64,000 bases of DNA from Mesorhizobium australicum (GTDB lineage: Bacteria; Pseudomonadota; Alphaproteobacteria; Rhizobiales; Rhizobiaceae). Shown piece after piece: positions 36,154 through 44,868 of this stretch. A program made the position numbers and the translations under genes. The DNA lies in assembly GCF_900177325.1 (NCBI RefSeq), contig NZ_FXBL01000004.1:558001-622000 (forward strand). The letters run 5' to 3'. The notes below the pieces were generated by a model that was given only the letters and a program-made list of their open reading frames with translations, did no database searches and had not been told where the DNA came from. Numbering within the stretch: the stretch's first letter is position 1; every line of letters begins with the position of its first letter.

Positions 36154-37461
36154 TTGACCAACATTGCGATCGGCTATGCCGGGATTGCCGCCCTCCTTGC
36201 GCTGATCGCGCTTCGCGTGCCCATCGGCATGTCGCTCATAGGCGTGTCCTTCGTGGGGATATGGTCGATCGTCGGGCCTCGCGCCGCGTTCGGCGCGTTG
36301 GGAACGATCCCCTGGAACTTCACTGCGACCTGGCAGATGAGCTCGGTACCGATGTTTCTCCTCATGGGGTTTCTGTGCTTCCACGCGGGGCTGACGAAAG
36401 GCCTGTTCAACGCGGCCCGGCTGTGGATGTCGCGCCTGCCGGGTGGAGTTGCGATCGCATCGGTTTTCGGCGCAGCGGGGTTCGCGGCGGTCACCGGCTC
36501 GTCGGTTGCCTGCGCCGCAGCGATGGGTCGTATCGCCATCCCCGAAATGATGCGCAACCGCTATGACGCCGCCTTCGCGACAGGCACGCTGGCGGCGGCC
36601 GGCACGCTCGGCGCGCTGATTCCGCCGTCGATCCTCTTCATCCTCTACGGCATCATCGCCCAGGTTCCGGTCGGACAGTTGTTCATGGCCGGCGTCGGCG
36701 CGGGCCTGCTCACGGCCGCGGGCTATGTCACGGTCATCATCATCCGGGCCAAGCTCAATCCCGCGCTTGCGCCGCCGCTGACGGAGAAGCCCACAGCAGC
36801 AGAGCGTCTTGCGGCGCTCGGCGAAACCTGGCCGGTCACAGTGCTGATGGCGGGTGTGCTCGGCGGGCTGTTCTTCGGCATTTTCACGCCGACGGAAGCG
36901 GGCGGCGCAGGCGCAGCCTTCTCGCTCATCATCGCTCTGGTTCGCCGCTCGATTAGTTGGCGCGGCTTCTACAATTCGCTTGTCGAGACGATGCAGACAT
37001 CGGCCGCGTTGTTTATCATCGCCATCGGCGCAAACATGCTTACGCGTTTCATGGCGATCAGCGGCGCCGGCAACGACCTTGCTGCCTTCATCAATGCCCT
37101 TGGCGCGGACCCTGCCGTGCTCATGATCGGCATCACCATCGTCTACCTGCTGCTCGGCATGTTCCTGGAGCCGATCGGCGCGATGCTGCTCACGCTGCCG
37201 ATCCTGCTCCCTGTCCTCAAGAGCGCGAATATCGATCTGCTTTGGTTTGGCGTCATCCTCGCCAAATATCTGGAGATCGGCATGATCACCCCGCCGATCG
37301 GTCTGAATGTGTTCGTCATCAAGAGCGTGGTCGGCGACCTCGTATCGACAGGCCGCATCTTCTACGGCATCACCTGGTTCCTGGTGGCAGATCTTGTCGT
37401 TATCACGCTGCTGATCGTGTTCCCGGAGATCATTCTCTGGCTACCTTCGATGATGCGCTGA
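36154..37461 (+). CDS. TRAP transporter large permease subunit (DctM)
   Basis: This permease of about 435 residues has some twelve hydrophobic segments, with FGAAGFAAVTGSSVACAAAMGRIAIPEM and GTLAAAGTLGALIPPSILFILYG, the conserved sodium/substrate elements. The start is a TTG at 36154 preceded by GGGAGGACGG. No ATG fits before the first membrane segment, and the longer open frame overlaps DctQ. The stop overlaps the next gene's ATG by one base (TGATG). Confidence 0.88.
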   Translation: MTNIAIGYAGIAALLALIALRVPIGMSLIGVSFVGIWSIVGPRAAFGALGTIPWNFTATWQMSSVPMFLLMGFLCFHAGLTKGLFNAARLWMSRLPGGVAIASVFGAAGFAAVTGSSVACAAAMGRIAIPEMMRNRYDAAFATGTLAAAGTLGALIPPSILFILYGIIAQVPVGQLFMAGVGAGLLTAAGYVTVIIIRAKLNPALAPPLTEKPTAAERLAALGETWPVTVLMAGVLGGLFFGIFTPTEAGGAGAAFSLIIALVRRSISWRGFYNSLVETMQTSAALFIIAIGANMLTRFMAISGAGNDLAAFINALGADPAVLMIGITIVYLLLGMFLEPIGAMLLTLPILLPVLKSANIDLLWFGVILAKYLEIGMITPPIGLNVFVIKSVVGDLVSTGRIFYGITWFLVADLVVITLLIVFPEIILWLPSMMR

Positions 37462-37964
37462 TGCTGCCCCTCTTCACCGGCGTCAAACAGGTCTGCGTCG
37501 TTGTCGAGGATCTCGACGCGACCATCCGCAGCTATTGGGAAACGGCGGGCATCGGCCCCTGGGCGGTGTGGACGCCCGCGCTGACCGGCATGCGAATCCG
37601 CGGCGAGGACACGCCCTATTCGATGAAGCTCGCCATGGCGTGGACCGACGGCTTCATGTGGGAGGTGGTACAGCCGCTCAGCGGACCGTCGATCTATCGC
37701 GAGCATCTCGATCGATACGGCGAAGGCATGCATCATGTCCTCGTGCAGACAGGCAATCACGACTACGATGACATGATCGCGGAAGCGAGCCAGCGGGGCT
37801 GCGCGCCTCTGATGGAGGGCAACTGGAACGGCACCCAGTTCGCCTATCTCGATACAATCGGGCCGTTGAAGATGGTGCTGGAGGTCTTCCGGCGGCCACC
37901 GGCTTACAAACGACCAGAGCCGGACTACTGCTACCCGCGCCGCCCCGAGAACATGCCTCTGTAG
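37461..37964 (+). CDS. VOC/glyoxalase-superfamily protein
   Basis: The 167-residue vicinal-oxygen-chelate protein contains TGVKQVCVVVEDLDATIRSYWETAGIGPWAVW at the N-terminus and GEGMHHVLVQTGNHDYDDMI with candidate metal-binding His. It is translationally coupled to dctM, so it likely acts on the imported acid or its product. VOC members include methylmalonyl-CoA epimerases, dioxygenases and lyases, and I cannot choose. Confidence 0.75.
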   Translation: MLPLFTGVKQVCVVVEDLDATIRSYWETAGIGPWAVWTPALTGMRIRGEDTPYSMKLAMAWTDGFMWEVVQPLSGPSIYREHLDRYGEGMHHVLVQTGNHDYDDMIAEASQRGCAPLMEGNWNGTQFAYLDTIGPLKMVLEVFRRPPAYKRPEPDYCYPRRPENMPL

Positions 37965-37994
37965 GTCTCGACTTTCGGGACCTTGGGCCGCAGC

Positions 37995-39659
37995 TTATTC
38001 CGCTGCGGGCTGGACGCTCGCGGCGGCGCGCTCATCGCGCAGGACAAACCCGCGATAGCCGTCACGCACAATCTCATCGCATTTCTCGCGATAAACATTG
38101 ACGCCGATATACGGCATGAACACGCGCGGCTTGCCCGGAATGTTGGCGCCCATATACCACGAGGCCGCGCGCGGGTAGAGCGTCTGGCTGGCGACCTCGT
38201 TGACATGCGCCACCCATTCGTTCTCGGCCTCCTGCGAGGCGTCGATCCGGTCGATGCCGGCTCTTCTCATATGCTCGAGACAATCGCTGATGAAATCGAC
38301 ATGCTGCTCGATCGAGACGATCACGTTGGACAGCACCGAGGGGCTGCCGGGACCAGTCATCATGAACAGGTTAGGGAAACCCTGGCTGATCAGGCCTAGA
38401 TATGCGCGCGGTCCCTCAGACCATTTGTCCTTCAGTGTGCGGCCGCCAAGCCCGACAATGTCGATCGACGTCAGCGCGCCTGTGATGGCATCAAAGCCGG
38501 TGGCGAAGACGATCGCATCGAAGTCCCGCTCGCCATCGGCCGTGTGGATGCCCGTGGCCGTGATTGTGTCGAGCGGCTTCTTGCGCAGATCGACGAGCTC
38601 GACATTATCCCTGTTGTAGGTCTCGAAATACTCGGTATCGACGCAGATGCGCTTGGTGAAGATCGGATAGTCATAGGGAGACAGCGCCTCCGCCACGGCG
38701 GGGTCTTTCACGGTCTCGCGAATTTTCGCGCGCACGAAATCGGCCGCCGTCGTGTTGGCGGCTTCACTGATCGCGAGATCGTTGTAGGAATGCATGAAAT
38801 TGGCGCCGCCCTTTTGCCAGCGCGCCTCGTATTCGCCGGTCCGCTCCTCATCGGACGCATCCAATGCCGACTTCACCGGGAAGTCATAGATCGTGCCAGA
38901 CCGGGTCTCTTCGCGCGCATATTTGCGCAGCTGTGCATATTGCGATTTCCAGTGATGAATCTGCGCGTCGGTCAGCGGCGCATTGCGGGCCGGCAGCGAG
39001 AAATTCGGCGTCCGCTGAAAAACGGTCAGCTGTTTCGCCTGCTTGGCGATTTCGGGGATCGCCTGGATGCCGGACGACCCGGTCCCGATGAGCGCCACGC
39101 GCAGCCCGGTGAAGTCGACGCCCTCACGCGGCCAGTCTCCGGTGTGGTAGAACTTGCCCTTGAAATTGCCGAGCCCCGGGAGATCGGGCAGCCGCGGCGT
39201 CGACAGGCAACCGGCAGCCGACACGACATACTGCGCATGGAGAAGCTCGCCCTTGTCGGTCTCGACCTCCCAGCGGTTCGATGCATCGTCAAAACGCGCC
39301 GCAACGATCCGGGTGTTGAAGGTAATGTCCCGACGCAGGTCGAAGCGGTCTGCGACGTGATTGATGTAGCGCAGGATTTCTGGCTGCGTCGCAAAGCGCT
39401 CGCTCCAGTTCCACTCCTGCTGAAGCTCTTCGTCGAAGGAATAGGAATACTGCATGCTTTCGACATCGCAGCGCGCGCCGGGATAGCGATTCCAGTACCA
39501 CGTGCCGCCGACATTGTCGGCCGCTTCATATGCGTGAGCCTTGAAGCCGGCCTTACGCAGCCTATGCAGCATGTAAAGCCCGCCAAAGCCAGCGCCGATC
39601 ACGAGGACGTGCAGCGTCCCATCACCCGGCTGGGTCTTTGCAGCTTCGCCTTGCCTCAT
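37995..39659 (-). CDS. Baeyer-Villiger-type flavin monooxygenase
   Basis: The 554-residue class B flavoprotein has FAD motif VIGAGFGGLYMLHRLR, the BVMO fingerprint FKGKFYHTGDWPRE (FxGxxxHxxxWP type) near residue 170, NADPH motif LIGTGSSGIQAIPEI, and IVFATGFD. Length fits cyclohexanone- and phenylacetone-type enzymes. It would insert oxygen next to a ketone, giving a lactone or ester, using NADPH and O2. ATG 39659 follows GGGAGGCAGGAT. Divergent from the hydrolase and ALDH genes across two palindromes. Confidence 0.9.
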   Translation of the reverse strand: MRQGEAAKTQPGDGTLHVLVIGAGFGGLYMLHRLRKAGFKAHAYEAADNVGGTWYWNRYPGARCDVESMQYSYSFDEELQQEWNWSERFATQPEILRYINHVADRFDLRRDITFNTRIVAARFDDASNRWEVETDKGELLHAQYVVSAAGCLSTPRLPDLPGLGNFKGKFYHTGDWPREGVDFTGLRVALIGTGSSGIQAIPEIAKQAKQLTVFQRTPNFSLPARNAPLTDAQIHHWKSQYAQLRKYAREETRSGTIYDFPVKSALDASDEERTGEYEARWQKGGANFMHSYNDLAISEAANTTAADFVRAKIRETVKDPAVAEALSPYDYPIFTKRICVDTEYFETYNRDNVELVDLRKKPLDTITATGIHTADGERDFDAIVFATGFDAITGALTSIDIVGLGGRTLKDKWSEGPRAYLGLISQGFPNLFMMTGPGSPSVLSNVIVSIEQHVDFISDCLEHMRRAGIDRIDASQEAENEWVAHVNEVASQTLYPRAASWYMGANIPGKPRVFMPYIGVNVYREKCDEIVRDGYRGFVLRDERAAASVQPAAE

Positions 39660-39709
39660 ATCCTGCCTCCCATTCAACGAGCATCGCGTCATAACAATCG
39701 ATTCTGTTT

Positions 39710-39736
39710 TGGTCAAACCATTTGACTTGTCTGACA
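39710..39736. promoter_or_regulatory. Two FadR-type palindromes between BVMO and hydrolase genes
   Basis: TGGTCAAACCA (39710-39720) is a perfect TGGT-N3-ACCA palindrome, the exact reverse complement of the site at 29373-29383. It lies almost midway between the two starts (50 and 52 bp away). A second perfect palindrome, TGTCTGACA (39728-39736), follows. The 113-bp gap serves the divergent BVMO and hydrolase-ALDH genes. Confidence 0.6.
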
Positions 39737-39772
39737 TGCAAACTATTTTACATTGCGGAGGAGGAGACTGAC

Positions 39773-40705
39773 ATGCCGCTGCACCCGTTCATGATCGAGC
39801 TTCTGCAGAAGCTCGCTGGACGCCCCGCCCTATCGGCCGGAACCCCCGAGGACGGTCGACTGATGGTCGCGGCAGGCCGCGCCGGTCTTGGTCGTGGACC
39901 GGGCATGCACCACGTGAACGACGTCACTGTCCCCTCACGCCGGCGCAGAACGCCGGGGCGCCTGTTCTATCCGTCTGCCATACCCGACGGTCTGATCCTC
40001 TATCTGCACGGCGGCGGCTGGGTGCTCGGCGCGCTGGATGACTACGACACCTATGCGCGCACGCTCGCGGCCGAGACGAACTTCGCCGTCCTCCTGCTCG
40101 ACTACGCGCTCGCGCCCGAACATCCCTTTCCCGCCGGTCTCGATGATTGTGTTGACGCCATCACCGCCTGCATCGACGGCACCGTGCCCGGCATGACGGT
40201 CAACCGCCCGTTGGTCGTGGCCGGCGATAGCGCAGGCGCAAATCTCGCGACCGTCGCGCTCGGCAAGGTCGCGCGCCGAAAAGAGGTCGCGCTGCAGGTT
40301 CTCTACTACCCCGTCACCGACTGCGATTTCGGCACCGGGTCCTATGCGGCGCATGGCAAAGGCCTTCCGCTCACCGGCCGCGACATGCGCTGGTTCTTCA
40401 AACACTATGCGCCGTCGAACCTCTGGGCATCGCCGGATATATCGCCGCTGAAGTCGAACAATCTTGCCGACATGCCGCCGGCGATCATCGCCACTGCGGA
40501 ATATGATGTTCTGTGCGATGAGGGCGAAGCCTATGCACAGAAGCTTCGCGATGCGGGCGTTCCGGTCACGCTGCGCCGGCTCGATGGCCTGGCGCATGGC
40601 TTTGTCCGCTTGCACAACCTTTTCGACGCGCCAATGGACGAACTGCGCAAGGTGGCTGCAGAAATTCGGGCGACGCGCGCCCCTCAACATATTTCGGGAG
40701 ATTAG
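39773..40705 (+). CDS. Alpha/beta hydrolase of the hormone-sensitive-lipase family
   Basis: The 310-residue esterase has oxyanion motif HGGGW near residue 75, nucleophile elbow GDSAGAN near 155, acid residue in EYDVLCDEGE and His in GLAHGF. ATG 39773 follows GGAGGAGGAGACTGAC. It probably hydrolyses the ester or lactone made by the divergent BVMO, a pairing seen in characterised cyclic-ketone pathways. Confidence 0.9.
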   Translation: MPLHPFMIELLQKLAGRPALSAGTPEDGRLMVAAGRAGLGRGPGMHHVNDVTVPSRRRRTPGRLFYPSAIPDGLILYLHGGGWVLGALDDYDTYARTLAAETNFAVLLLDYALAPEHPFPAGLDDCVDAITACIDGTVPGMTVNRPLVVAGDSAGANLATVALGKVARRKEVALQVLYYPVTDCDFGTGSYAAHGKGLPLTGRDMRWFFKHYAPSNLWASPDISPLKSNNLADMPPAIIATAEYDVLCDEGEAYAQKLRDAGVPVTLRRLDGLAHGFVRLHNLFDAPMDELRKVAAEIRATRAPQHISGD

Positions 40706-40708
40706 ATC

Positions 40709-42199
40709 GTGACTCAACCAATTCGCGAGATCGAGGCCGTGGGTTTTCTGTCGGACGGCAAGGCCAAGGGCCACCTCATCGGCGGACGTCAGGTGCCGTC
40801 CCAGTCGGGCAGGGTCTTCGACACATTCAATCCGGCCAATGGCAAGCGCCTCACCCAGTTGTCGGAAGGCAGCGCTGCAGACGTGGACGCGGCCGTTCGT
40901 GTCGCTCGCGCAGCTTTTGAGGGCCCTTGGAGCCGCTGGACGCCCTACCAGCGACAATCCTTGCTAGTGAAGATACGCGACCTGATCGAAGCCAATTTCG
41001 ACGAACTGGCGATGATCGAGACGCTCGATATGGGCGCTCCGCTCAGCAGGACAAAGAACCTGAAGGGTCCGATCCTTCAGATGATCATGTATTTCTCCAG
41101 CCAGACCATGGGCGCGTCGGGCGAAACGCTCGGCAACTCCCTCCCCGGCAATGTCACGACCATGACCATCAAGGCGCCGGTCGGCGTCGTCGGCGGCATT
41201 ATCCCATGGAACGGCCCGCTCATCAGCCAGTGGTGGATTCTCGGTGCTGCGCTCGCGACCGGCTGCACCGTGGTCATGAAGCCGGCCGAAGACGCCTCGC
41301 TCAGCGTGCTGCGTGTCGTCGAGCTGCTGCATGAGGCCGGCATGCCCGAAGGTGTGGTCAACGTGGTCACCGGTTTCGGCGCGGAGGCTGGCGAGGCGCT
41401 GGCGCGGCATCCCGACGTCGATCGTGTCGCCTTCACCGGCTCCACGGTGACAGGTCGCAAGATCGTCGAGGCGTCGGCGGTCAACATGAAGAAGCTTCAG
41501 CTTGAGCTTGGCGGCAAGTCGCCTGATATTGTCTTCGCCGACGCCGATCTGGACAAGGCCGTGCCCGGCGCGGCTATGGCCGTCTTCACCAATTCCGGCC
41601 AGGTCTGCTACGCTGGCACGCGCCTGTTCGTCCAAAGGTCCATCCAGGAGGAGTTCACGGCGCGGCTGGCGGAGTTTTCCAAGACCCTGCGGGTGGGCGA
41701 TCCGCTCGACGCCAATGTCCAACTCGGCCCGCTGATCTCGCAGAAGCAGCTTGACCGGGTGCTCGGCTATGTCGAAGGCGCGCCCGGCGAAGGCGCCAAG
41801 CTCGCTAGCGGCGGCGCCCGAGTGGGCGGAGACCTTTCGTCGGGTTACTTTGTCGAACCCACCATCTTCACTGACGTCACCAACTCTATGCGCATCGCGC
41901 GCGAGGAGATTTTTGGTCCTGTTATCTCGGTCATTCCCTTCGACACCGCCGAAGACGTGCTGACCATGGCAAACGACACCGAGTATGGTCTGGGTGGCGC
42001 AGTCTGGTCCCGCGACATGTCAACCGCATTGAAGATGGTGCACGGCCTCCACTCGGGCACGGTCTGGGTCAACTGCTACGGTATGGTCGACCCGAATGTC
42101 GGCTTCGGTGGCATCAAGATGAGCGGCTACGGCGTCAAGGGCAGCCGAAACCACATCGATGCCTACCTCTACGCAAAAAGCGTTTATATTGCGGGATAG
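40709..42199 (+). CDS. NAD(P)-dependent aldehyde dehydrogenase
   Basis: The 496-residue ALDH-superfamily enzyme has GIIPWNGPLISQWW (cofactor loop), KPAEDASLS, FTGSTVTGRK, catalytic Glu in LELGGKSPDIVFAD and catalytic Cys in FTNSGQVCYAGTR. The start is GTG 40709, three bases after the hydrolase stop, with CGGGAG upstream. It would oxidise the aldehyde formed from the alcohol released by hydrolysis. The 3' end is followed by the insertion-sequence seam. Confidence 0.9.
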   Translation: MTQPIREIEAVGFLSDGKAKGHLIGGRQVPSQSGRVFDTFNPANGKRLTQLSEGSAADVDAAVRVARAAFEGPWSRWTPYQRQSLLVKIRDLIEANFDELAMIETLDMGAPLSRTKNLKGPILQMIMYFSSQTMGASGETLGNSLPGNVTTMTIKAPVGVVGGIIPWNGPLISQWWILGAALATGCTVVMKPAEDASLSVLRVVELLHEAGMPEGVVNVVTGFGAEAGEALARHPDVDRVAFTGSTVTGRKIVEASAVNMKKLQLELGGKSPDIVFADADLDKAVPGAAMAVFTNSGQVCYAGTRLFVQRSIQEEFTARLAEFSKTLRVGDPLDANVQLGPLISQKQLDRVLGYVEGAPGEGAKLASGGARVGGDLSSGYFVEPTIFTDVTNSMRIAREEIFGPVISVIPFDTAEDVLTMANDTEYGLGGAVWSRDMSTALKMVHGLHSGTVWVNCYGMVDPNVGFGGIKMSGYGVKGSRNHIDAYLYAKSVYIAG

Positions 42200-42388
42200 A
42201 AAGCTCAGCGGCCATCGTTTGCTCAGGTGCTTCGGCGACCGCTTCGACACGCTCCTGAAGCGGCAGCCGTTGTCGCAGCGGGCCCTGATGGTAATCGCCT
42301 TATGTGCGAGGCTCTTGGCCACGTGCATCCGCCCCATGGGCATCCGGCCGCCCGGCATTTAAGCCGTTCCGGCTATTCGAGCCGCGCG
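42200..42388. other. Non-coding or scar sequence before the insertion-sequence seam
   Basis: A 189-bp stretch between the aldehyde dehydrogenase stop and the first IS remnant. One plus-strand frame stays open through it but starts inside the ALDH gene and has no recognisable motif. No terminator seen. Confidence 0.4.
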
Positions 42389-42719
42389 TGACCTGTGACG
42401 TTGCCCCCTCGATCTAATCCGGATTGAAGTTCGTTTTGGCCCATTGAGGGGACCAGGACATGAAGCGCAGCCGCTTCTCTGAAGAGCAGGTCATCGGGAT
42501 TTTTGAAGGAACACGAGGCCGGGGTTTCGGTCGCCGACCTGTGCCGCAAGCACGGGGTCAGCGACGCCTCGATTTACAACTGGAAGGCTCGCTTTGGCGG
42601 GATGGACGTCTCGGAGGCGCGGCGCCTGAAGGCGCTGGAGGACGAGAACACGCGGCTGAAGCGTCTGCTGGCCGACGCCATGCTCGACAATGCGGCGCTG
42701 AAGGATCTCGTGGGAAAGA
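42389..42719 (+). mobile_element. Truncated IS3-family (IS407-like) element, left end plus orfA
   Basis: The left end begins around 42389-42395 with TGACGTTGCCCCC-type sequence, like IS3-family terminal repeats. OrfA follows. The element stops abruptly near 42719, where orfA would continue, so the orfB/integrase core and right end are gone. Confidence 0.65.
42460..42719 (+). pseudogene. IS3-family orfA (HTH_Tnp_1), frameshifted and truncated
   Basis: The frame starts MKRSRFSEEQVIGI and resumes one frame later as KEHEAGVSVADLCRKHGVSDASIYNWKARFGGMDVSEARRLKALEDENTRLKRLLADAMLDNAALKDL. A run of five T at about 42500-42504 where four are expected causes the shift. The C-terminus is replaced by unrelated sequence after 42719. 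Non-functional. Confidence 0.75.
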
Positions 42720-43443
42720 ATGTATGGTCCGCCCCGTCCGTGCAAGGGTTCGCGACATCGTCGACGACGATTCCAGTTGCATAAATGTATCCGGCCTCTC
42801 GCGAGTGGACTGCTGTTGCAGCCAGGCCATGATGAGATCCGCGCACGCCGTTCCCAATAAATGGTTCGGGCACGAAGCCCGCTTTTTTGCACAGCGCTTA
42901 CGGCATGCGGATCCACTGTTTCGTCATCGCTGTTCCCGAGCCTTGCAATCGAGCCGGAAGCTTCAGGCGAATGCAGGATCCCTGCGTTCGTAGAGTGCTC
43001 CTGGCTTGGTCAGGACAACCCAGACAATGCGCGCCATCTTGGCGGCGAGTGCGACAACGGCCTTGTTCGGATGCATTCGGCTCTGCAGCCCGTTGAGCCA
43101 GCTTCCAAGGCGATCCCGGGTTCGATCAAGATGTCGGAAGCAGGATCGCGCGCCATGAACGAGAAGCTTGCGGACGTAGCGGTTCCCGCGTTTGCTGATG
43201 CCGAGGAGCTTCTGCTTGCCTCCGGTGGAGTGTTCCCGCGGAACAAGACCCAGCCAGGCAACCAGATCGCGGGCCTTCTGGAACTGGCGTCCGTTGCCGA
43301 CGGCCGCAAGAACGGCGGTAGCGCCCAGTGTCCCGATTCCGGGGATCGTCATGAGCCGGCGGGCAACATCTTCCCGGTCCGCAATCGCGGCGATCTCTCT
43401 CGTTACCTGGTCGATGCGCTGCTCCAGCCGGCGCAGGTCGGCA
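42720..43443 (-). mobile_element. IS110-family remnant
   Basis: Contains the 3' half of an IS110-type transposase (42963-43443) plus about 240 bp of downstream non-coding sequence to the junction with the IS407-like remnant. The 5' half of the transposase is cut at the edge of the next element. IS110 elements lack clear terminal repeats, so the 42720 limit is set by the neighbour. Confidence 0.6.
42963..43443 (-). pseudogene. IS110-family transposase, C-terminal part only
   Basis: The minus-strand frame reads ADLRRLEQRIDQVTREIAAI, then MTIPGIGTLGATAVLAAVG (the Transposase_20 HhH-like motif), FQKARDLVAWLGLVPREHSTGGKQKLLGISKRGNRYVRKLLVHGAR and a final region ending at 42963. The N-terminal DEDD catalytic domain is missing because the gene is interrupted at 43443/43444. 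Confidence 0.8.
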
Positions 43444-43517
43444 TGTCCGTCGTCAGGGATTTTGGGACAATTGGCGGTTTGAGCTAACGGAGGCTCTGGT
43501 CCATCAGGGTTTTGATA

Positions 43518-44497
43518 TTAGGCGACTGCTTCTCGGTGAAGCAAGTGGCGGTGTCTGATGGTTTCGCGTTTGATCCTTTCCCTTTCCAGGATGATGATGT
43601 CGCCGCGCCCGAAGTAGACGTCGGCGGGTGTGAGATTGCCGATGCTCTCGTGGTATCGACGGTAGTTGTAATGATCGACGAAGCCGGCAATCTGCCGCTC
43701 GAGATCGCCCGGCAGGAAGTAGTTTTCGAGCAGGATGCGGTTCTTGAGCGTCTGGTGCCAGCGCTCGATCTTGCCCTGGGTCTGGGGATGACAGGGTGCA
43801 CCGCGGGTGTGATCCATGCCCTTGTCGGAGAGCCATTCGGCAAGGTCGGACGAGACGTATGACGGGCCGTTGTCGGACAACAGCCGCGGCCGCTGCATGA
43901 CCTTGGCGCTGTCACAGCCGGACGCTTGCAGCGCCATGGTCAGCGTGTCGGTGACGTCCCCGGCCTTCATCGTGGTGCACAGCTTCCAGGCGATGATGTA
44001 TCGGGAGAAGTCGTCGAGCACGGTCGACAGATAGAACCAACCCAGCCGATGACCTTCAGATATGTGAAGTCGGTCTGCCAGAGCTGGTTGGGCGCTGTGG
44101 TCTTGTCGTGGAACTCGTCGGCGGTCTTGATGACGATGAAGGCTGGGCTGGTGATCAGGTCATGGGCCTTGAGCAGGCGATAGACCGAGGATTCCGAGAC
44201 GAAGTAGCCCTTCGTGTCGGTGAAGGTGACCGCCAGTTCCCGGGGCGACAACTCCGGCTCATTCAGCGCCAGTTCGATGATCTGGTCGCGCGTTTCCTCA
44301 GGAATGCGGTTCCAGACCCGGTTGGGTCGGGGTCTGCGATCTTCCAGCGCATCGACGCCGCCGGTGACATAGCGATCATACCAGCGATTGAACGTCGACC
44401 GGGGAATGCCGAGCTTCTGCAATGTGCGCCGCGCCGACAGGTGAGAGTTCTCGACCAGCCGGATGATCTCCAGCTTCTCGGATGCGGGATATCTCAT
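43518..44497 (-). pseudogene. IS3-type transposase orfB (DDE integrase core) with one-base deletion
   Basis: HTH-like N-terminus (SARRTLQKLGIPRSTFNRWYDRY), first Asp in LWQTDFTYLK, then a frame change near 44041-44043. There TGGGTTGG appears where TGGGGTTGG would restore the frame. The second part has the second Asp (LLSDNGPSYVS) and Glu (QGKIERWHQTLKNR). The 980-bp span is one base short of 327 codons. ATG overlaps the orfA stop. Either an inactivating deletion or a sequencing error in a C-run. Confidence 0.8.
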
Positions 44498-44868
44498 TCG
44501 TCGTCGCCCCCATCCGCGATCATGCTTTTTTTAAGTATCCGCAGTTCCAGCGCCTGCTCGGCGACGACTTCCTTGAGATCGCGCGTCTCCTTGCGCAGCA
44601 TCTTCACCTCGTCGCTGGTGGCGGCACGCGCCGTGTCTCCGGCCAGCCGCTTCTTGCCGGCTTCCAGGAATTCCTTCGACCAGTTGTAATACAGGCTCTC
44701 GGCGATCCCCTCGCGCCGGCAAAGCGCCGCGATCGATTCCTCGCCGCGAAGGCCTTCCAGCACAATGCGGATCTTCTCCTCCGCTCCATAGTGCTTGCGG
44801 GTCGCACGGCGGATGTCCTTGATGACCTGCTCCGCAGGCGCTTTCCCCGTCCCGGATTTCTGTCTCAT
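44494..44868 (-). CDS. IS3-type transposase orfA (helix-turn-helix subunit)
   Basis: The 124-residue protein has an HTH_Tnp_1 domain (EEKIRIVLEGLRGEESIAALCRREGIAESLYYNWSKEFL) followed by a leucine-zipper-like helix (VKMLRKETRDLKEVVAEQALELRILKKS). It overlaps orfB by ATGA, the arrangement used for frameshifting or coupling in IS3 elements. Intact, but orfB is broken, so the element is probably not autonomous. Confidence 0.85.
   Translation of the reverse strand: MRQKSGTGKAPAEQVIKDIRRATRKHYGAEEKIRIVLEGLRGEESIAALCRREGIAESLYYNWSKEFLEAGKKRLAGDTARAATSDEVKMLRKETRDLKEVVAEQALELRILKKSMIADGGDDE

Noticed and set aside
38544..39725. 393-codon plus-strand frame
   Set aside because: Antisense to the BVMO, which carries the complete FAD, NADPH and BVMO fingerprint motifs.
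42159..42362. Small plus-strand frame after the aldehyde dehydrogenase
   Set aside because: It begins inside the ALDH gene in another frame and matches no family I know.
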